DNA of 18,645 nucleotides, from positions 2,186-20,830 of the forward strand of contig PFXB01000086.1 of the NCBI GenBank assembly GCA_002791435.1, in the 5' to 3' direction. Position numbers and translations under genes: made by a program. How positions within the stretch are numbered: position 1 is the first letter of the stretch; each line of letters begins with the position of its first letter. Source of the DNA: a candidate division WWE3 bacterium CG_4_9_14_3_um_filter_43_9. Its GTDB lineage: Bacteria; Patescibacteriota; CPR3; GCA-002780085. Under the pieces are notes generated by a model that had not been told where the DNA came from, made no database searches, and saw only the letters and a list, made by a program, of their open reading frames with translations. Positions 7,700 to 14,450 of this stretch are shown here, one piece after another.

Positions 7700-7726
7700 G
7701 TCCGCCTACTCCGCCGGCTGGCGGAC
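7700..7726. repeat. Perfect 7-bp GC-rich hairpin
   Basis: GTCCGCC (7700-7706) is exactly complementary to GGCGGAC (7720-7726), with a loop itself containing CCGCCGG. It lies downstream of yidC on the minus strand and could contribute to ending the yidD-yidC transcript, though no T run follows in that direction. Confidence 0.45.
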
Positions 7727-7881
7727 CGTAGTCTTGTCGCCTGGTTATAAGCTGCGGACTGTTTTGAATCCTTTTCTTAGCATTGACATCAAAACCCAAA
7801 GTGTAAAGCGCAGATCTCAAAACCTAATTTAAAGTTAAAAACTTTCCGGCTTTCAGCTTTGGACTAAACCTTGATCTTTAT

Positions 7882-8628
7882 TTATGCTTTAACCTTTGAG
7901 CTTTGAGTTTTAAGTTGTTCTTTGCGTCCCGCATTAAGGAAAAATTGTTGAACAACGCCAAACAGAATCGACACCACCATATAAAGTCCTAATCCGGAGG
8001 GCAAACGCAGCAGCATTACGACCCATAAAATGGGCATAAAATAGAGATTTTGTTTTTGCATGGCCTGGGTTAAAGAATTTCCCAAATCGTCTTCTTTTTT
8101 CCCGGGATTGGATGTTTTCTCAAGTGCTTTCTGATCCTCCTTCTTGGGTTTGGCCGGCATCATCATTTTCGACTGGATAAACTGGGAAATCCCTGCCAAA
8201 GCAGGCAAGATATAATAAGGATCGGGTTGGCTCAAATTAAGCCATAAAAAATGAGAATTTATTGAATCTTGGGCTAAAAGACCGGTTAAAACCCGCCATA
8301 AAATGAGAAGGATCGGAATCTGGAGTAAAATCGGCAAGCATCCGCCCAAAGGATTGATACCGTGTTCTCGATAAAGTTTTAATTGTTCTTCCTGCAGCTT
8401 GGCTTTATTATCTTTATGCTTGGCTTTTAGCCGGCTCAGTTCTCCTTGCAATTCCTGCATTTTTTGACTGGATTTTAGGGCGGGCAAGGAAAGAGGCACT
8501 AAAATGAGACGGATCAAAACGGTCAAAACAATAATGGCTATGCCGAAATTATCGCCAAAAAGGTGATACAAAAAGAGGGTTACGCCCTCCAGCGGTTGGT
8601 ATAAAATGACGTTCAAAAAATCTTTCAT
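7882..8628 (-). CDS. yidC: Membrane protein insertase YidC/Oxa1
   Basis: 248 residues, the short form without the large periplasmic domain of Gram-negative YidC. The conserved positive residue of the hydrophilic groove is R40 in TVLIRLILVPL. A charged helical hairpin (~50-90) follows, then GGCLPILLQIPILLILWRVL (~94-113), a third segment at ~137-155 and a final pair at ~197-232 with LRLPSGLGLYM. YidC inserts and folds inner-membrane proteins, alone or with SecYEG. A Lys-rich hydrophilic loop of about 35 residues (~158-193) precedes the last two helices. No lipoprotein signal is present at the N-terminus. Its ATG overlaps the yidD stop by four bases (8625-8628), so the two are translationally coupled. 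Confidence 0.96.
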   Translation of the reverse strand: MKDFLNVILYQPLEGVTLFLYHLFGDNFGIAIIVLTVLIRLILVPLSLPALKSSQKMQELQGELSRLKAKHKDNKAKLQEEQLKLYREHGINPLGGCLPILLQIPILLILWRVLTGLLAQDSINSHFLWLNLSQPDPYYILPALAGISQFIQSKMMMPAKPKKEDQKALEKTSNPGKKEDDLGNSLTQAMQKQNLYFMPILWVVMLLRLPSGLGLYMVVSILFGVVQQFFLNAGRKEQLKTQSSKVKA

Positions 8629-8876
8629 GGTAGCGGATCAAACCCTCCCTTAGAAAAAGGATGACAGCGAACAATCCTTTTTAATCCTAATATCGTCCCG
8701 TGACCAAAGCCGTACTTTTCAATGGCCTGGTAAGTATATTCCGAGCAGGTTGGGGAAAAACGGCAAACTCCCTTCTCGGAGATCCATAAACCTTGCAAGA
8801 CCTTGCCCAAAAGCCCCTGATCAATCGAAAAGTAGCGCTGATAAAATCGGATTAATTTCAGGGCTAGCGTTTTCAT
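8625..8876 (-). CDS. yidD: Membrane protein insertion efficiency factor YidD
   Basis: 83 residues, typical length. The family signature is complete: an N-terminal amphipathic helix (LALKLIRFYQRYFS), then CRFSPTCSEYTYQAIEKYG with both cysteines, then LGLKRIVRCHPF and the GGFDPLP ending. YidD is a small membrane-associated helper of YidC-dependent insertion. The ATG at 8876 has AAGGA four bases upstream on the minus strand. It overlaps yidC by four bases, while 157 bases containing a repeat element separate it from rnpA. Confidence 0.96.
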   Translation of the reverse strand: MKTLALKLIRFYQRYFSIDQGLLGKVLQGLWISEKGVCRFSPTCSEYTYQAIEKYGFGHGTILGLKRIVRCHPFSKGGFDPLP

Positions 8877-9004
8877 TCTTTCCTTGCCTGAGCAATCTTC
8901 TGGTTCGGTTGATTTTTGCGAGCGTAATACTTCTATCGTAAGATCTTAAGATATAATGAAATTACTTAAAAGCAATTTAAAGCCAAAATTAGTTCGCCTA
9001 TGTG

Positions 9005-9050
9005 AGCAAAAGAAGATACCATGAGCGTCAAGCTCATAGAGATTCATTTT
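9005..9050 (+). repeat. AGCAAAAGAAG repeat element, copy A
   Basis: AGCAAAAGAAG (9005-9015), then a 26-base spacer with the hairpin ATGAGC-GTCAA-GCTCAT (9021-9037), then ATTCATTT (9042-9049). The same arrangement occurs at 9880-9923 and 12512-12555 with a 25-base spacer and different hairpin sequences. It covers the 3' end of rnpA, whose stop codon (9034-9036, minus strand) lies in a hairpin arm. Confidence 0.6.
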
Positions 9051-9387
9051 TAAAAAGTCTGGCGCTGAGCAAGGCTTTTTCAACTTCCCGCATCAACCTG
9101 GCAAAATCAAATTGGGCGAGGTCGATTCTTCCGATTAAAATCAAGTCAGTGGAAGATGAAATCCGGTCATAATTTTTCCGAAAAATAGCCCGCAATCTCC
9201 GTCTGACTAAATTTCGGCTGACTGCTTTCCCCAAATCGTTGCTCACAATAAATCCGATGCGGGTCGGAAAACCATCCCGGCGTTTTAAGAAGGCCAGCTT
9301 GAAATAAGGTGTTCTAAAGAAAGAACCTTGCTTTTTTATTCTTAAAAAGTCATGAGCTTTGTTCAAACGCTGTGCTTTAGACAACAT
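9034..9387 (-). CDS. rnpA: Ribonuclease P protein component
   Basis: 117 residues, normal for the protein subunit that helps the RNase P RNA trim the 5' ends of tRNA precursors. The N-terminus (MLSKAQRLNKAHDF.RI) and the RNA-binding signature AVSRNLVRRRLRAIFR (about residues 54-69) are clear. The ATG at 9387 is one base after the rpmH stop and has no separate ribosome-binding site, so translation is probably coupled to rpmH, the usual arrangement. The last few residues (NESL) and the stop codon fall within repeat element copy A, so the repeat probably altered or supplied the C-terminus. Confidence 0.96.
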   Translation of the reverse strand: MLSKAQRLNKAHDFLRIKKQGSFFRTPYFKLAFLKRRDGFPTRIGFIVSNDLGKAVSRNLVRRRLRAIFRKNYDRISSSTDLILIGRIDLAQFDFARLMREVEKALLSARLFKNESL

Positions 9388-9388
9388 A

Positions 9389-9526
9389 TTAGACGGTCAA
9401 CCGTAAACGCCCTTGACGTCTTCGACACGCCAAAACATTTCTGCCTCCCTTGGTTTGCATCCTTTTTAAAAAACCATGGGTTTTCAGACGTTTTCTTTTT
9501 TTCGGTTGGTAAGTTTTTTTAGACAT
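9389..9526 (-). CDS. rpmH: Large ribosomal subunit protein bL34
   Basis: A 45-residue highly basic protein: it begins MSKKTYQPKKRKRLKTHGF, continues LKRMQTKGGRNVLACRRRQGR and ends LRLTV. This is the L34 pattern (TYQPKKRKR, HGF..RM.T..GR.VL..RR..GR). It is the first gene of the minus-strand cluster, followed after one base by rnpA. The start is the only Met in the family position; no Shine-Dalgarno sequence is evident upstream. A near-consensus promoter lies about 160 bases upstream (9695-9723). Confidence 0.97.
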   Translation of the reverse strand: MSKKTYQPKKRKRLKTHGFLKRMQTKGGRNVLACRRRQGRLRLTV

Positions 9527-9694
9527 CGCTATAAATAAATCAATTACAGCTTTGGTATTCTCTAAATTTTAAAAAAGGCTTTGTTGATTGAGTGTATAGA
9601 TATACCTTGTTACTGTCTTTCTAAATAATTCGTCTATAATTTTTATATCCTGTCTTTAAGACTTTCTCTCTTCAGAATCGTTTTTCACTGTTCG

Positions 9695-9723
9695 AGTATA
9701 TGAGATAAGTTCGACCTTGTCAA
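9695..9723 (-). promoter_or_regulatory. Sigma70-type promoter for rpmH-rnpA
   Basis: On the minus strand, TTGACA (9723-9718), a spacer of exactly 17 bases, then TATACT (9700-9695). This is one mismatch from the combined consensus. Transcription would start near 9688 and run into rpmH after a leader of about 160 bases. The site is divergent from dnaA and about 50 bases from the first DnaA box. Confidence 0.75.
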
Positions 9724-9761
9724 TCAGAATGCGGCTTTTTCCGCTCCCCGGCTTTTTTAGC

Positions 9762-9791
9762 TTGCAAGGTTATCCACAAATGTGTTATATT
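9762..9791 (+). promoter_or_regulatory. Candidate dnaA promoter overlapping a DnaA box
   Basis: TTGCAA (9762-9767), 18 bases, then TATATT (9786-9791): four of six and five of six consensus matches. A perfect DnaA box (9770-9778) lies in the spacer and another follows at 9800-9808, which would fit DnaA autorepression. The predicted leader to the dnaA ATG is about 330 bases and includes the palindromic block at 9862-10058. The promoter is moderate in strength and unproven. Confidence 0.4.
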
Positions 9792-9808
9792 TTACACAAT
9801 TATCCACA
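9770..9808 (+). promoter_or_regulatory. DnaA-box pair upstream of dnaA (origin, left part)
   Basis: Two perfect TTATCCACA boxes at 9770-9778 and 9800-9808, same orientation, 30 bases apart (about three helical turns). Between them TGTGTTATA (9781-9789) and TTTTACACA (9791-9799, approximately) are two-mismatch candidates. AT-rich DNA lies on both sides (9527-9660, 9779-9845). With the cluster after dnaA this suggests a bipartite oriC. Confidence 0.75.
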
Positions 9809-9861
9809 AAGTAATTGGCTTTGGTTGTGTTTTGTCTTTATTTTTCCAAGCTTAATACCGT

Positions 9862-10058
9862 CCCGCCATGAGCGGGGCTAGCAAAAGAAGATGCGAAGAG
9901 TTCGCTCCGCCTAAGATTTATTTCAAGAGAGCGAAAACCGCCCCGCAGGGCGGGGTGGATGAAGCGCTTGCAATTCGTGCGAAGCGCTTTACAGGGGCGA
10001 ATCAAAAAACCCTGCCTCGATGAGCAGGCGGACGCGAGAGCGAGCTCGTCGGTTTTTT
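9862..10058 (+). repeat. Mosaic of palindromes in the dnaA leader (repeat copy B and partners)
   Basis: In order: CCCGC-CATGA-GCGGG (9862-9876); AGCAAAAGAAG (9880-9890), hairpin GCGAA-GAG-TTCGC (9893-9905) and ATTTATTT (9916-9923), forming copy B of the family at 9005 and 12512; CCGCCC/GGGCGG (9938-9953); AAGCGCTT...AAGCGCTT (9962-9989), a hairpin with GCA/TGC inside; and AAAAAACC/GGTTTTTT (10004-10011/10051-10058) enclosing CCTGC/GCAGG and a CGAG/CTCG hairpin. Positions 9915-9939 are identical to 14204-14228, and 10010-10031 to 14230-14251. No protein is encoded. Confidence 0.65.
10004..10058. terminator. Terminator-like three-way structure before dnaA
   Basis: A8-base AAAAAACC/GGTTTTTT stem encloses two hairpins and ends in a run of six T on the + strand and, symmetrically, on the minus strand. 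If read from the candidate promoter at 9762 it would reduce readthrough into dnaA, so it could act as an attenuator or insulator. It may equally be only a palindromic repeat. Confidence 0.4.
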
Positions 10059-10127
10059 ATCCTTAAATTCCCCCTGCCCCAATGACTATCAAGGTAAACA
10101 GTCTTTTTTATTTTTTAAAGGACTTTT

Positions 10128-11483
10128 ATGGACAACCTGAAGCAAAAATGGCAAGAGGCTTTGGCAGCCCTCCGCTTAAGTTTATCTCCAGCTACTTTTA
10201 AAACCTGGATCAAAAACATTCGCCTGATCCAAATAGAAGAAGATGCCATCATTTTAGGATGTCCTAATCCTTATACCAAAGAGTGGCTTGAAAAAAGATA
10301 CCAAGCTCGGCTTGAGGAGTCCTTGCTACAAAAAACCGGGCGATCAATTCGTCTTGAATTTAAAGTCGCCCCCCAACTCAACGCCCCTTTTCATAACGAC
10401 GGCCCTCTTTTTGCTCATCCAACGCTGCCGTCTCCGGGTTTGTCTCTGCGAGCAGAAAACAATCTTAATCCTTATTACTCCTTTCAGAATTTTATTGTCG
10501 GCCCTTCTAATAATCTAGCGCATGCCGCAGCCCTGGCTGTGGCCGAAAAGCCCGGCAAAGCCTACAATCCTTTTTTTATCTACGGCGGAGTCGGGGTTGG
10601 AAAGACACATTTAATGCACGCTGTCGGCAACGCTCTCTGCAAAAAACGCAAACAGGCACAAATCCTTTACACCACTTCTGAAAGTTTTACTAACGACCTT
10701 ATCGAGTCTTTTCGCAAGAATAAGACTGATCTCTTCCGCAAAAAATATCGTCAGCTTGATGTTTTGATAATCGACGACATCCAATTCATCTCTGGCAAAG
10801 AAGCCATCCAGGAAGAAATTTTTCACACCTTTAATGCGCTGCACAGTCAATCTAAACAGATTATCATCAGCTCAGACTGTCCGCCGCAAGAACTCGAAAA
10901 ACTGGAAGACAGGCTCCGCTCGCGCTTTGAGGGAGGATTAATTATTGATATTCAACCGCCTGACTTTGAAACGCGTTCAGCCATTTTGCTCGCCAAGTGT
11001 GAGGAACGCAACCTGTCTGTTGCCCCTGAGGTTCTAAGTTTCATCGCGGAAAACGTGACCGAAAATATCCGGCAGTTGGAGGGTGTTTTAACTCAACTTA
11101 TAACCATTGCCAATTTTTCACATCAGTCTCCGACTCTAGAGATGGTTTCTAGTCTTGTCTCTAAAAACCAAAAAGGAAAACGCGAGAAAAAGCTTACTCC
11201 TAAAATAATACTCGAAAAATTGTCATCCTTTTACCGTGTTTCAATCCCGGAGATCAAGGGGAAAAGCCGGCGCGCCGAAGTTGTCTTCCCGCGGCAGGTC
11301 ATCATGTATTTTTTAAGAAAAGAGCTGGGGATTCAGCTCGAAAACATTGGGATTATGCTGGGAGACCGCGATCATACAACCATAATCCATGGGGTTTCCA
11401 AAATTGAAACATTGGTAAACCAAAAAAACGCACGCCTGTTGGGAGAAATCCGCGAGATTCGTTCCTATCTCCAAAATGATTAA
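10128..11483 (+). CDS. dnaA: Chromosomal replication initiator protein DnaA
   Basis: 451 residues, full length. Domain I spans ~1-75 (W9..AL..L...SPATFKTWI), a short variable domain II follows, and domain III starts near 113 with Walker A GGVGVGKT at 153-160, Walker B LIIDDIQF at 213-220, and the arginine-finger segment LRSRFEGGL at ~263-271. Domain IV (~345-451) has the DNA-binding signature GDRDHTTIIHGVSKIE at ~412-427. DnaA-ATP binds the TTATCCACA boxes, opens the origin and loads the helicase. The ATG has AAAGGA six bases upstream. DnaA boxes occur both before (9770-9808) and after (11502-11561) the gene. The gene following it is not dnaN but an O-antigen-ligase-like gene. Confidence 0.98.
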   Translation: MDNLKQKWQEALAALRLSLSPATFKTWIKNIRLIQIEEDAIILGCPNPYTKEWLEKRYQARLEESLLQKTGRSIRLEFKVAPQLNAPFHNDGPLFAHPTLPSPGLSLRAENNLNPYYSFQNFIVGPSNNLAHAAALAVAEKPGKAYNPFFIYGGVGVGKTHLMHAVGNALCKKRKQAQILYTTSESFTNDLIESFRKNKTDLFRKKYRQLDVLIIDDIQFISGKEAIQEEIFHTFNALHSQSKQIIISSDCPPQELEKLEDRLRSRFEGGLIIDIQPPDFETRSAILLAKCEERNLSVAPEVLSFIAENVTENIRQLEGVLTQLITIANFSHQSPTLEMVSSLVSKNQKGKREKKLTPKIILEKLSSFYRVSIPEIKGKSRRAEVVFPRQVIMYFLRKELGIQLENIGIMLGDRDHTTIIHGVSKIETLVNQKNARLLGEIREIRSYLQND

Positions 11484-11501
11484 AGGAAAGGGTTGAAACA
11501 T

Positions 11502-11561
11502 TGTGGATAAAACTGCCCGTTTTCCACAAAATTATCCACAGCTCATTCATAATTATTCACC
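11502..11561. promoter_or_regulatory. DnaA-box cluster downstream of dnaA (origin, right part)
   Basis: TGTGGATAA (11502-11510) is a perfect box on the minus strand; TTTTCCACA (11520-11528) has one mismatch; TTATCCACA (11532-11540) is perfect on the + strand; TTATTCACC (11553-11561) has one mismatch to TTATNCACA. Four boxes in 60 bases immediately after the dnaA stop resemble the downstream part of bipartite origins such as that of Bacillus subtilis. The remaining gap to 11756 is AT-rich, with ATTCTTT/AAAGAAT (near 11630-11652) as an inverted repeat, and could contain the unwinding element. Confidence 0.75.
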
Positions 11562-11756
11562 TTTAACCTGCCCGCCGGTATGCGCTTTTTTAATTATGGG
11601 GGCGTTTTTCTACAACAGCAAGAACGTTTTATTCTTTGTTGACAAAAAAGAATGAAAGGCCCCAGCCGGACTAATGTTTTTTACAATCATCAACCTGTCA
11701 ACGTTGCTACTTAAACTAATATTTATTAAGATTCTAAATAAAGTGATAGTAAAAAA

Positions 11757-13409
11757 ATGTTGAGAAGTCAAAAAATCTTACACCTGGAATTTTTTCTTCT
11801 GATCGTAACCTTTCCTTTTCAAATTGTTAAATTTTTCCCTCTTTCCTTTTCTTTTATAGAAGGACGCGGGATCGATTATCTTTTTCCCTCACTTTATCTT
11901 TCAGACCTTTTGATTTTCGTTCTTTTCGCGACCGACTTTATCATATTTGGAAAGAAGAATTTTATACAAGATTTTATTGTCAAGCTGAAAAAAGGACATC
12001 AGGGTTTATGCAGTCAAAAAGGAAGAATCTACTTGTTTTTTTTCCTTTACTTTTTGTGGGCGCTCCTTTCGACAATTTTTTCGGTAAATTTTAGCGCCGG
12101 AGGCTTTCGCCTTTTAAAACTGCTGGAATTTTTATTGCTCGTCGCATGGATCGAGGGGCGGATCCAAAAACAAAACTTTGCCTGGATTCTTTTGGGGCTT
12201 TTACTGCCGCTTCTGGTCGAAATCCCCATTATTTTTGGCGAATGGTATCAGCAATCGTCATTAGGGTTGCAATTCTTGGGTGAATGGAAAAGAACTCTCG
12301 CTACTCCAGGACTGGCGAAAGTTTATTTGGGCGGGCAATCTTTCCTGAGGCCATATGCCACCTTCCCCCATCCTAACGCTTTGGCAGGCTATTTAGACTT
12401 TTGCTTGATCATCCTAGCCTTTTTCATTTTGCGAGCGAAATCCAAGATTCTGATCCGCCAGATGAGAGATTGTTTCCCTCTCGTGAAGCTCGTCTTACCA
12501 TGGATGGGGCCAGCAAAAGAAGGCCCTGCGGAGTTTGTTCCGCAGAAATTCATTTCGGCGCGGAAAAGTCGTGGGCCTCATTTCGCGGACGAGAAATCCA
12601 TCTCTTTTTCTGCGAGGAAAGATGAGGTTGTAAACTTTACTTCGCAGAGAACCATTTGGCAGAAGGGGAGGTCGAAAGTCTTGGCTGTGTTTACCGAGGA
12701 TGGAGTTATTTTTAAACTTTTGAGCATTGTTCTTTTTGTTTTCGGGATCTGGAGCCTGATTTTAACTTTTAGTCGTTCGGCCTGGGCAGCTTTTTTCCTT
12801 GCCCTGGTTTTAAACTTTATTATTTTTTGGCTGAGGAAGAAAAGACGTTTTGCGGTCCGGCAAATCAAGATACGGCCGAGAACAATATTCTTATCGGCGT
12901 TGATGGTTTTGGGGGGAGTCTTTTTTGGCCCATATATTGCGGCCAGATTTATTTCCATGGGCAACGTTGACGCGAATTCCTGGATGGAGAGGGCAGAATA
13001 CATCTATTCGGCCATCGCCATGATTGTCCGCCATCCCCTTTTTGGGGTAGGCTTAAATAATTTTATCAACGCTCAGGTGGCCTATTTTGGTAATTTGAAT
13101 TTTAACTTTGATTTGTACCAGCCGGCGCACCTTTCCCCTTTATTGATTATAGCCGAGTCGGGGATAGCGGGTTTTTTGTTTTTCGGTTTGGCAATGGGAA
13201 AGCTTATAACAGGAGTAGTTCGAAGGACTTTTTCCGACCGCGATCAAACTTACGGCCGGCTGTTCCTAGCCTTATGGGTTGTGGTTTTTTTCATCAGCTT
13301 TTTTGATCATTATTTCTACACCCTCCAACAGGGAGCACTTCTTTTTTGGCTTCTGGCCGGGTTGTCGCTGGTCTATCTTTCCCCAACAGAAAAGAGGGAG
13401 AAGAGGTGA
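11757..13409 (+). CDS. O-antigen ligase-like (Wzy_C/WaaL) membrane protein with an extra hydrophilic loop
   Basis: 550 residues, about ten to twelve membrane helices. The family region is seen in RPYATFPHPNALAGYL (~198-213), the helix pair ending LILTFSRSAWAAFF (~334-347) and RHPLFGVGLNNF (~425-436), the hallmark of Wzy_C proteins. These join or polymerise lipid-linked glycan units at the outer face of the cytoplasmic membrane. Between helices ending near 226 and beginning near 319 lies a ~90-residue basic, hydrophilic stretch; homologues usually have a short loop here. Part of it (~252-272) is encoded by repeat element copy C. The insert holds two related segments, FISARKSRG and SFSARKDEV. 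The ATG has no clear ribosome-binding site. It heads the probable surface-glycan group; whether it is a ligase, polymerase or protein glycosylase cannot be told. Confidence 0.85.
   Translation: MLRSQKILHLEFFLLIVTFPFQIVKFFPLSFSFIEGRGIDYLFPSLYLSDLLIFVLFATDFIIFGKKNFIQDFIVKLKKGHQGLCSQKGRIYLFFFLYFLWALLSTIFSVNFSAGGFRLLKLLEFLLLVAWIEGRIQKQNFAWILLGLLLPLLVEIPIIFGEWYQQSSLGLQFLGEWKRTLATPGLAKVYLGGQSFLRPYATFPHPNALAGYLDFCLIILAFFILRAKSKILIRQMRDCFPLVKLVLPWMGPAKEGPAEFVPQKFISARKSRGPHFADEKSISFSARKDEVVNFTSQRTIWQKGRSKVLAVFTEDGVIFKLLSIVLFVFGIWSLILTFSRSAWAAFFLALVLNFIIFWLRKKRRFAVRQIKIRPRTIFLSALMVLGGVFFGPYIAARFISMGNVDANSWMERAEYIYSAIAMIVRHPLFGVGLNNFINAQVAYFGNLNFNFDLYQPAHLSPLLIIAESGIAGFLFFGLAMGKLITGVVRRTFSDRDQTYGRLFLALWVVVFFISFFDHYFYTLQQGALLFWLLAGLSLVYLSPTEKREKR
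12512..12568 (+). repeat. AGCAAAAGAAG repeat element, copy C, inside the ligase reading frame
   Basis: AGCAAAAGAAG (12512-12522), a 25-base spacer with perfect hairpin CTGCGGA-GTTTGT-TCCGCAG (12526-12545), then ATTCATTT (12548-12555). The bases before it (from about 12499, CCATGGATGGGGC) also resemble those before copy B (CCATGAGCGGGGC, 9866-9878). The reading frame continues through it without a stop. Confidence 0.6.
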
Positions 13410-13667
13410 AAAACAAATCGCGGCGAAGACCAATCTTTAAACAAGCGGCGCTTTTCAAATAGGCGAGCTAATCTCCCAATAAGGAAACCAGACTTTCGTT
13501 CACGGGCAAATCGAATGATTTTAAACTTGTCTCAAAATCCGCCGGTTGGGAGGGAAAGTTAACTTTATCACCGGAAATGCCTTGCAAAATGAATTAATTC
13601 GGGTATAATGATAAGCAAAACACCCGCTTGGATTGACCTGAAAGAGTAGTAGGAAGATGGAGGAAAG
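13410..13667. other. Intergenic region before the methyltransferase gene
   Basis: 258 bases without a gene. It includes a segment at about 13500-13552 that resembles part of the region at 14355-14405 (see findings), and a good promoter at 13582-13609. Confidence 0.45.
13582..13609 (+). promoter_or_regulatory. Sigma70-type promoter for the methyltransferase gene
   Basis: TTGCAA (13582-13587), 16 bases, TATAAT (13604-13609). The -10 box is perfect and the -35 box matches at four of six positions. Transcription would start near 13616, about 50 bases before the ATG at 13668. Confidence 0.55.
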
Positions 13668-14243
13668 ATGGCCAAAAAAATTGAGCTTGCCTTGAGTGTT
13701 TTTATCGGTTATCTGTGGTATTTCTCCCTGTATTTGATTATTCTTCCTTATCTGATTTATTACCTAGGACATCAAATTGACATTTTTGTATTTTCCTATC
13801 TTCTCGGTAAAGAGGCAATTCCGGGTTTCGGCATTCTGGGCATACCTGTGGGTTTAATATTTATCCTCATCGGAGTGGCGGTTATCGTTTGGTCTTTTTT
13901 GGTTCTTGGTTCTCAGGCGGGTTGCTTTCCATTTGAGACCGTCAACCAGAAAGAATTACATCCCAAACTGTTGGCAGTCCACGGACCCTATGGATTGGTC
14001 AGACACCCGATGCTTTTTGGCTATATTCTGGCGTTGATTGGTGGCGCGTTCATCGTAAACTCGTTGTTTTCGTTAATTTGGACGATTCCGCTTTTCTGCT
14101 GGGCAGCTTATGAGCTGATAGTTAATCTTGAAGAGAAAAAGCTTCTTTCTTGGTTTGGGCAAGATTACAAAAATTATCAGCAAACAATTCCAGCGCTCTT
14201 TCCGATTTATTTCAAGAGAGCGAAAACCACCCTGCCTCGATGA
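13668..14243 (+). CDS. Isoprenylcysteine carboxyl methyltransferase-like (ICMT/PEMT family) membrane protein
   Basis: 191 residues, with membrane helices at about 10-32, 57-80 and 118-148. The family signature is GPYGLVRHPMLFGY (106-119) followed by E155-E156..L...FGQDYKNY (to 170), the S-adenosylmethionine and lipid-side motifs of this methyltransferase superfamily. Bacterial members methylate unknown, probably lipophilic, substrates, so the true substrate is open; location between a glycan ligase and a Wzz-like gene suggests a lipid or glycan-lipid target. GGAGGA stands seven to eight bases before the ATG, a strong ribosome-binding site. The last ~14 residues (from FPIYFKRAK) and the stop codon are encoded by a repeat also found upstream of dnaA, so the C-terminus was probably altered by that repeat. 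Confidence 0.85.
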   Translation: MAKKIELALSVFIGYLWYFSLYLIILPYLIYYLGHQIDIFVFSYLLGKEAIPGFGILGIPVGLIFILIGVAVIVWSFLVLGSQAGCFPFETVNQKELHPKLLAVHGPYGLVRHPMLFGYILALIGGAFIVNSLFSLIWTIPLFCWAAYELIVNLEEKKLLSWFGQDYKNYQQTIPALFPIYFKRAKTTLPR

Positions 14244-14272
14244 GCAGGCGGGCGCGAGTGTTAGCTCGTCGG
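14204..14272 (+). repeat. Dispersed repeat shared with the dnaA leader
   Basis: 14204-14228 is identical over 25 bases to 9915-9939, and 14230-14251 identical over 22 bases to 10010-10031; CGCGAG and AGCTCGTCGG follow in both. The dnaA-side copy carries an extra ~70 bases with two hairpins between the two blocks. Hairpins here are CCTGC/GCAGG (14231-14248) and CGAG/CTCG. The methyltransferase TGA (14241-14243) lies in the first loop. Confidence 0.8.
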
Positions 14273-14329
14273 ATTTTGATTGGAAAAGGAGAGCAAAAAG
14301 CGGGCGAAAGAAATCGGAGAAATGACGTT

Positions 14330-14450
14330 TTAATCATTCGAAGAGACCGCCCGCATTCACCGTGGATGAATCAAACGATTTCAGACTTGCTGATCCGCCG
14401 AATCGGCGGAGCTTTCACGGCGCAAGGGGTGGTAGTTTACGGTTGGCAGA
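14330..14450 (+). other. Structured intergenic element before the Wzz-like gene
   Basis: Contains ATTCA/TGAAT around CCGTGGA (14356-14372) and the perfect hairpin TCCGCCG-AAT-CGGCGGA (14394-14410), then CACGGCGCAAGG. The order CCGTGG.TGAATC, CCGCCGA.TCGGCGG, CACGGCG.AA also occurs at 15285-15370 before the next gene. The stretch 14244-14525 has no credible gene; an open frame from 14150 to 14482 is a shadow through the repeat. Confidence 0.4.

Larger units (their letters stand above)
7461..7881. other. Repeat-filled gap between yidC and jag
   Basis: No gene is credible in these 421 bases. They hold a nested inverted repeat with GTCATTCCC ends (7502-7587), a CCTTGGCGGG palindrome (7637-7656), and a perfect GTCCGCC/GGCGGAC hairpin (7700-7726). 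A longer open frame on the + strand here reads through repeats and has no family signal. The remainder (7740-7880) is ordinary AT-rich spacer. Confidence 0.6.

Noticed and set aside
7354..7731. 125-residue open frame on the + strand
   Set aside because: Antisense to the start of jag, then through inverted repeats; the tail of prolines and glycines comes from palindromes.
11639..11667. TTGACA at 11639 as a promoter for the ligase gene
   Set aside because: No acceptable -10 box at 15-19 bases; the sequence there is GC-rich (CCAGCC).
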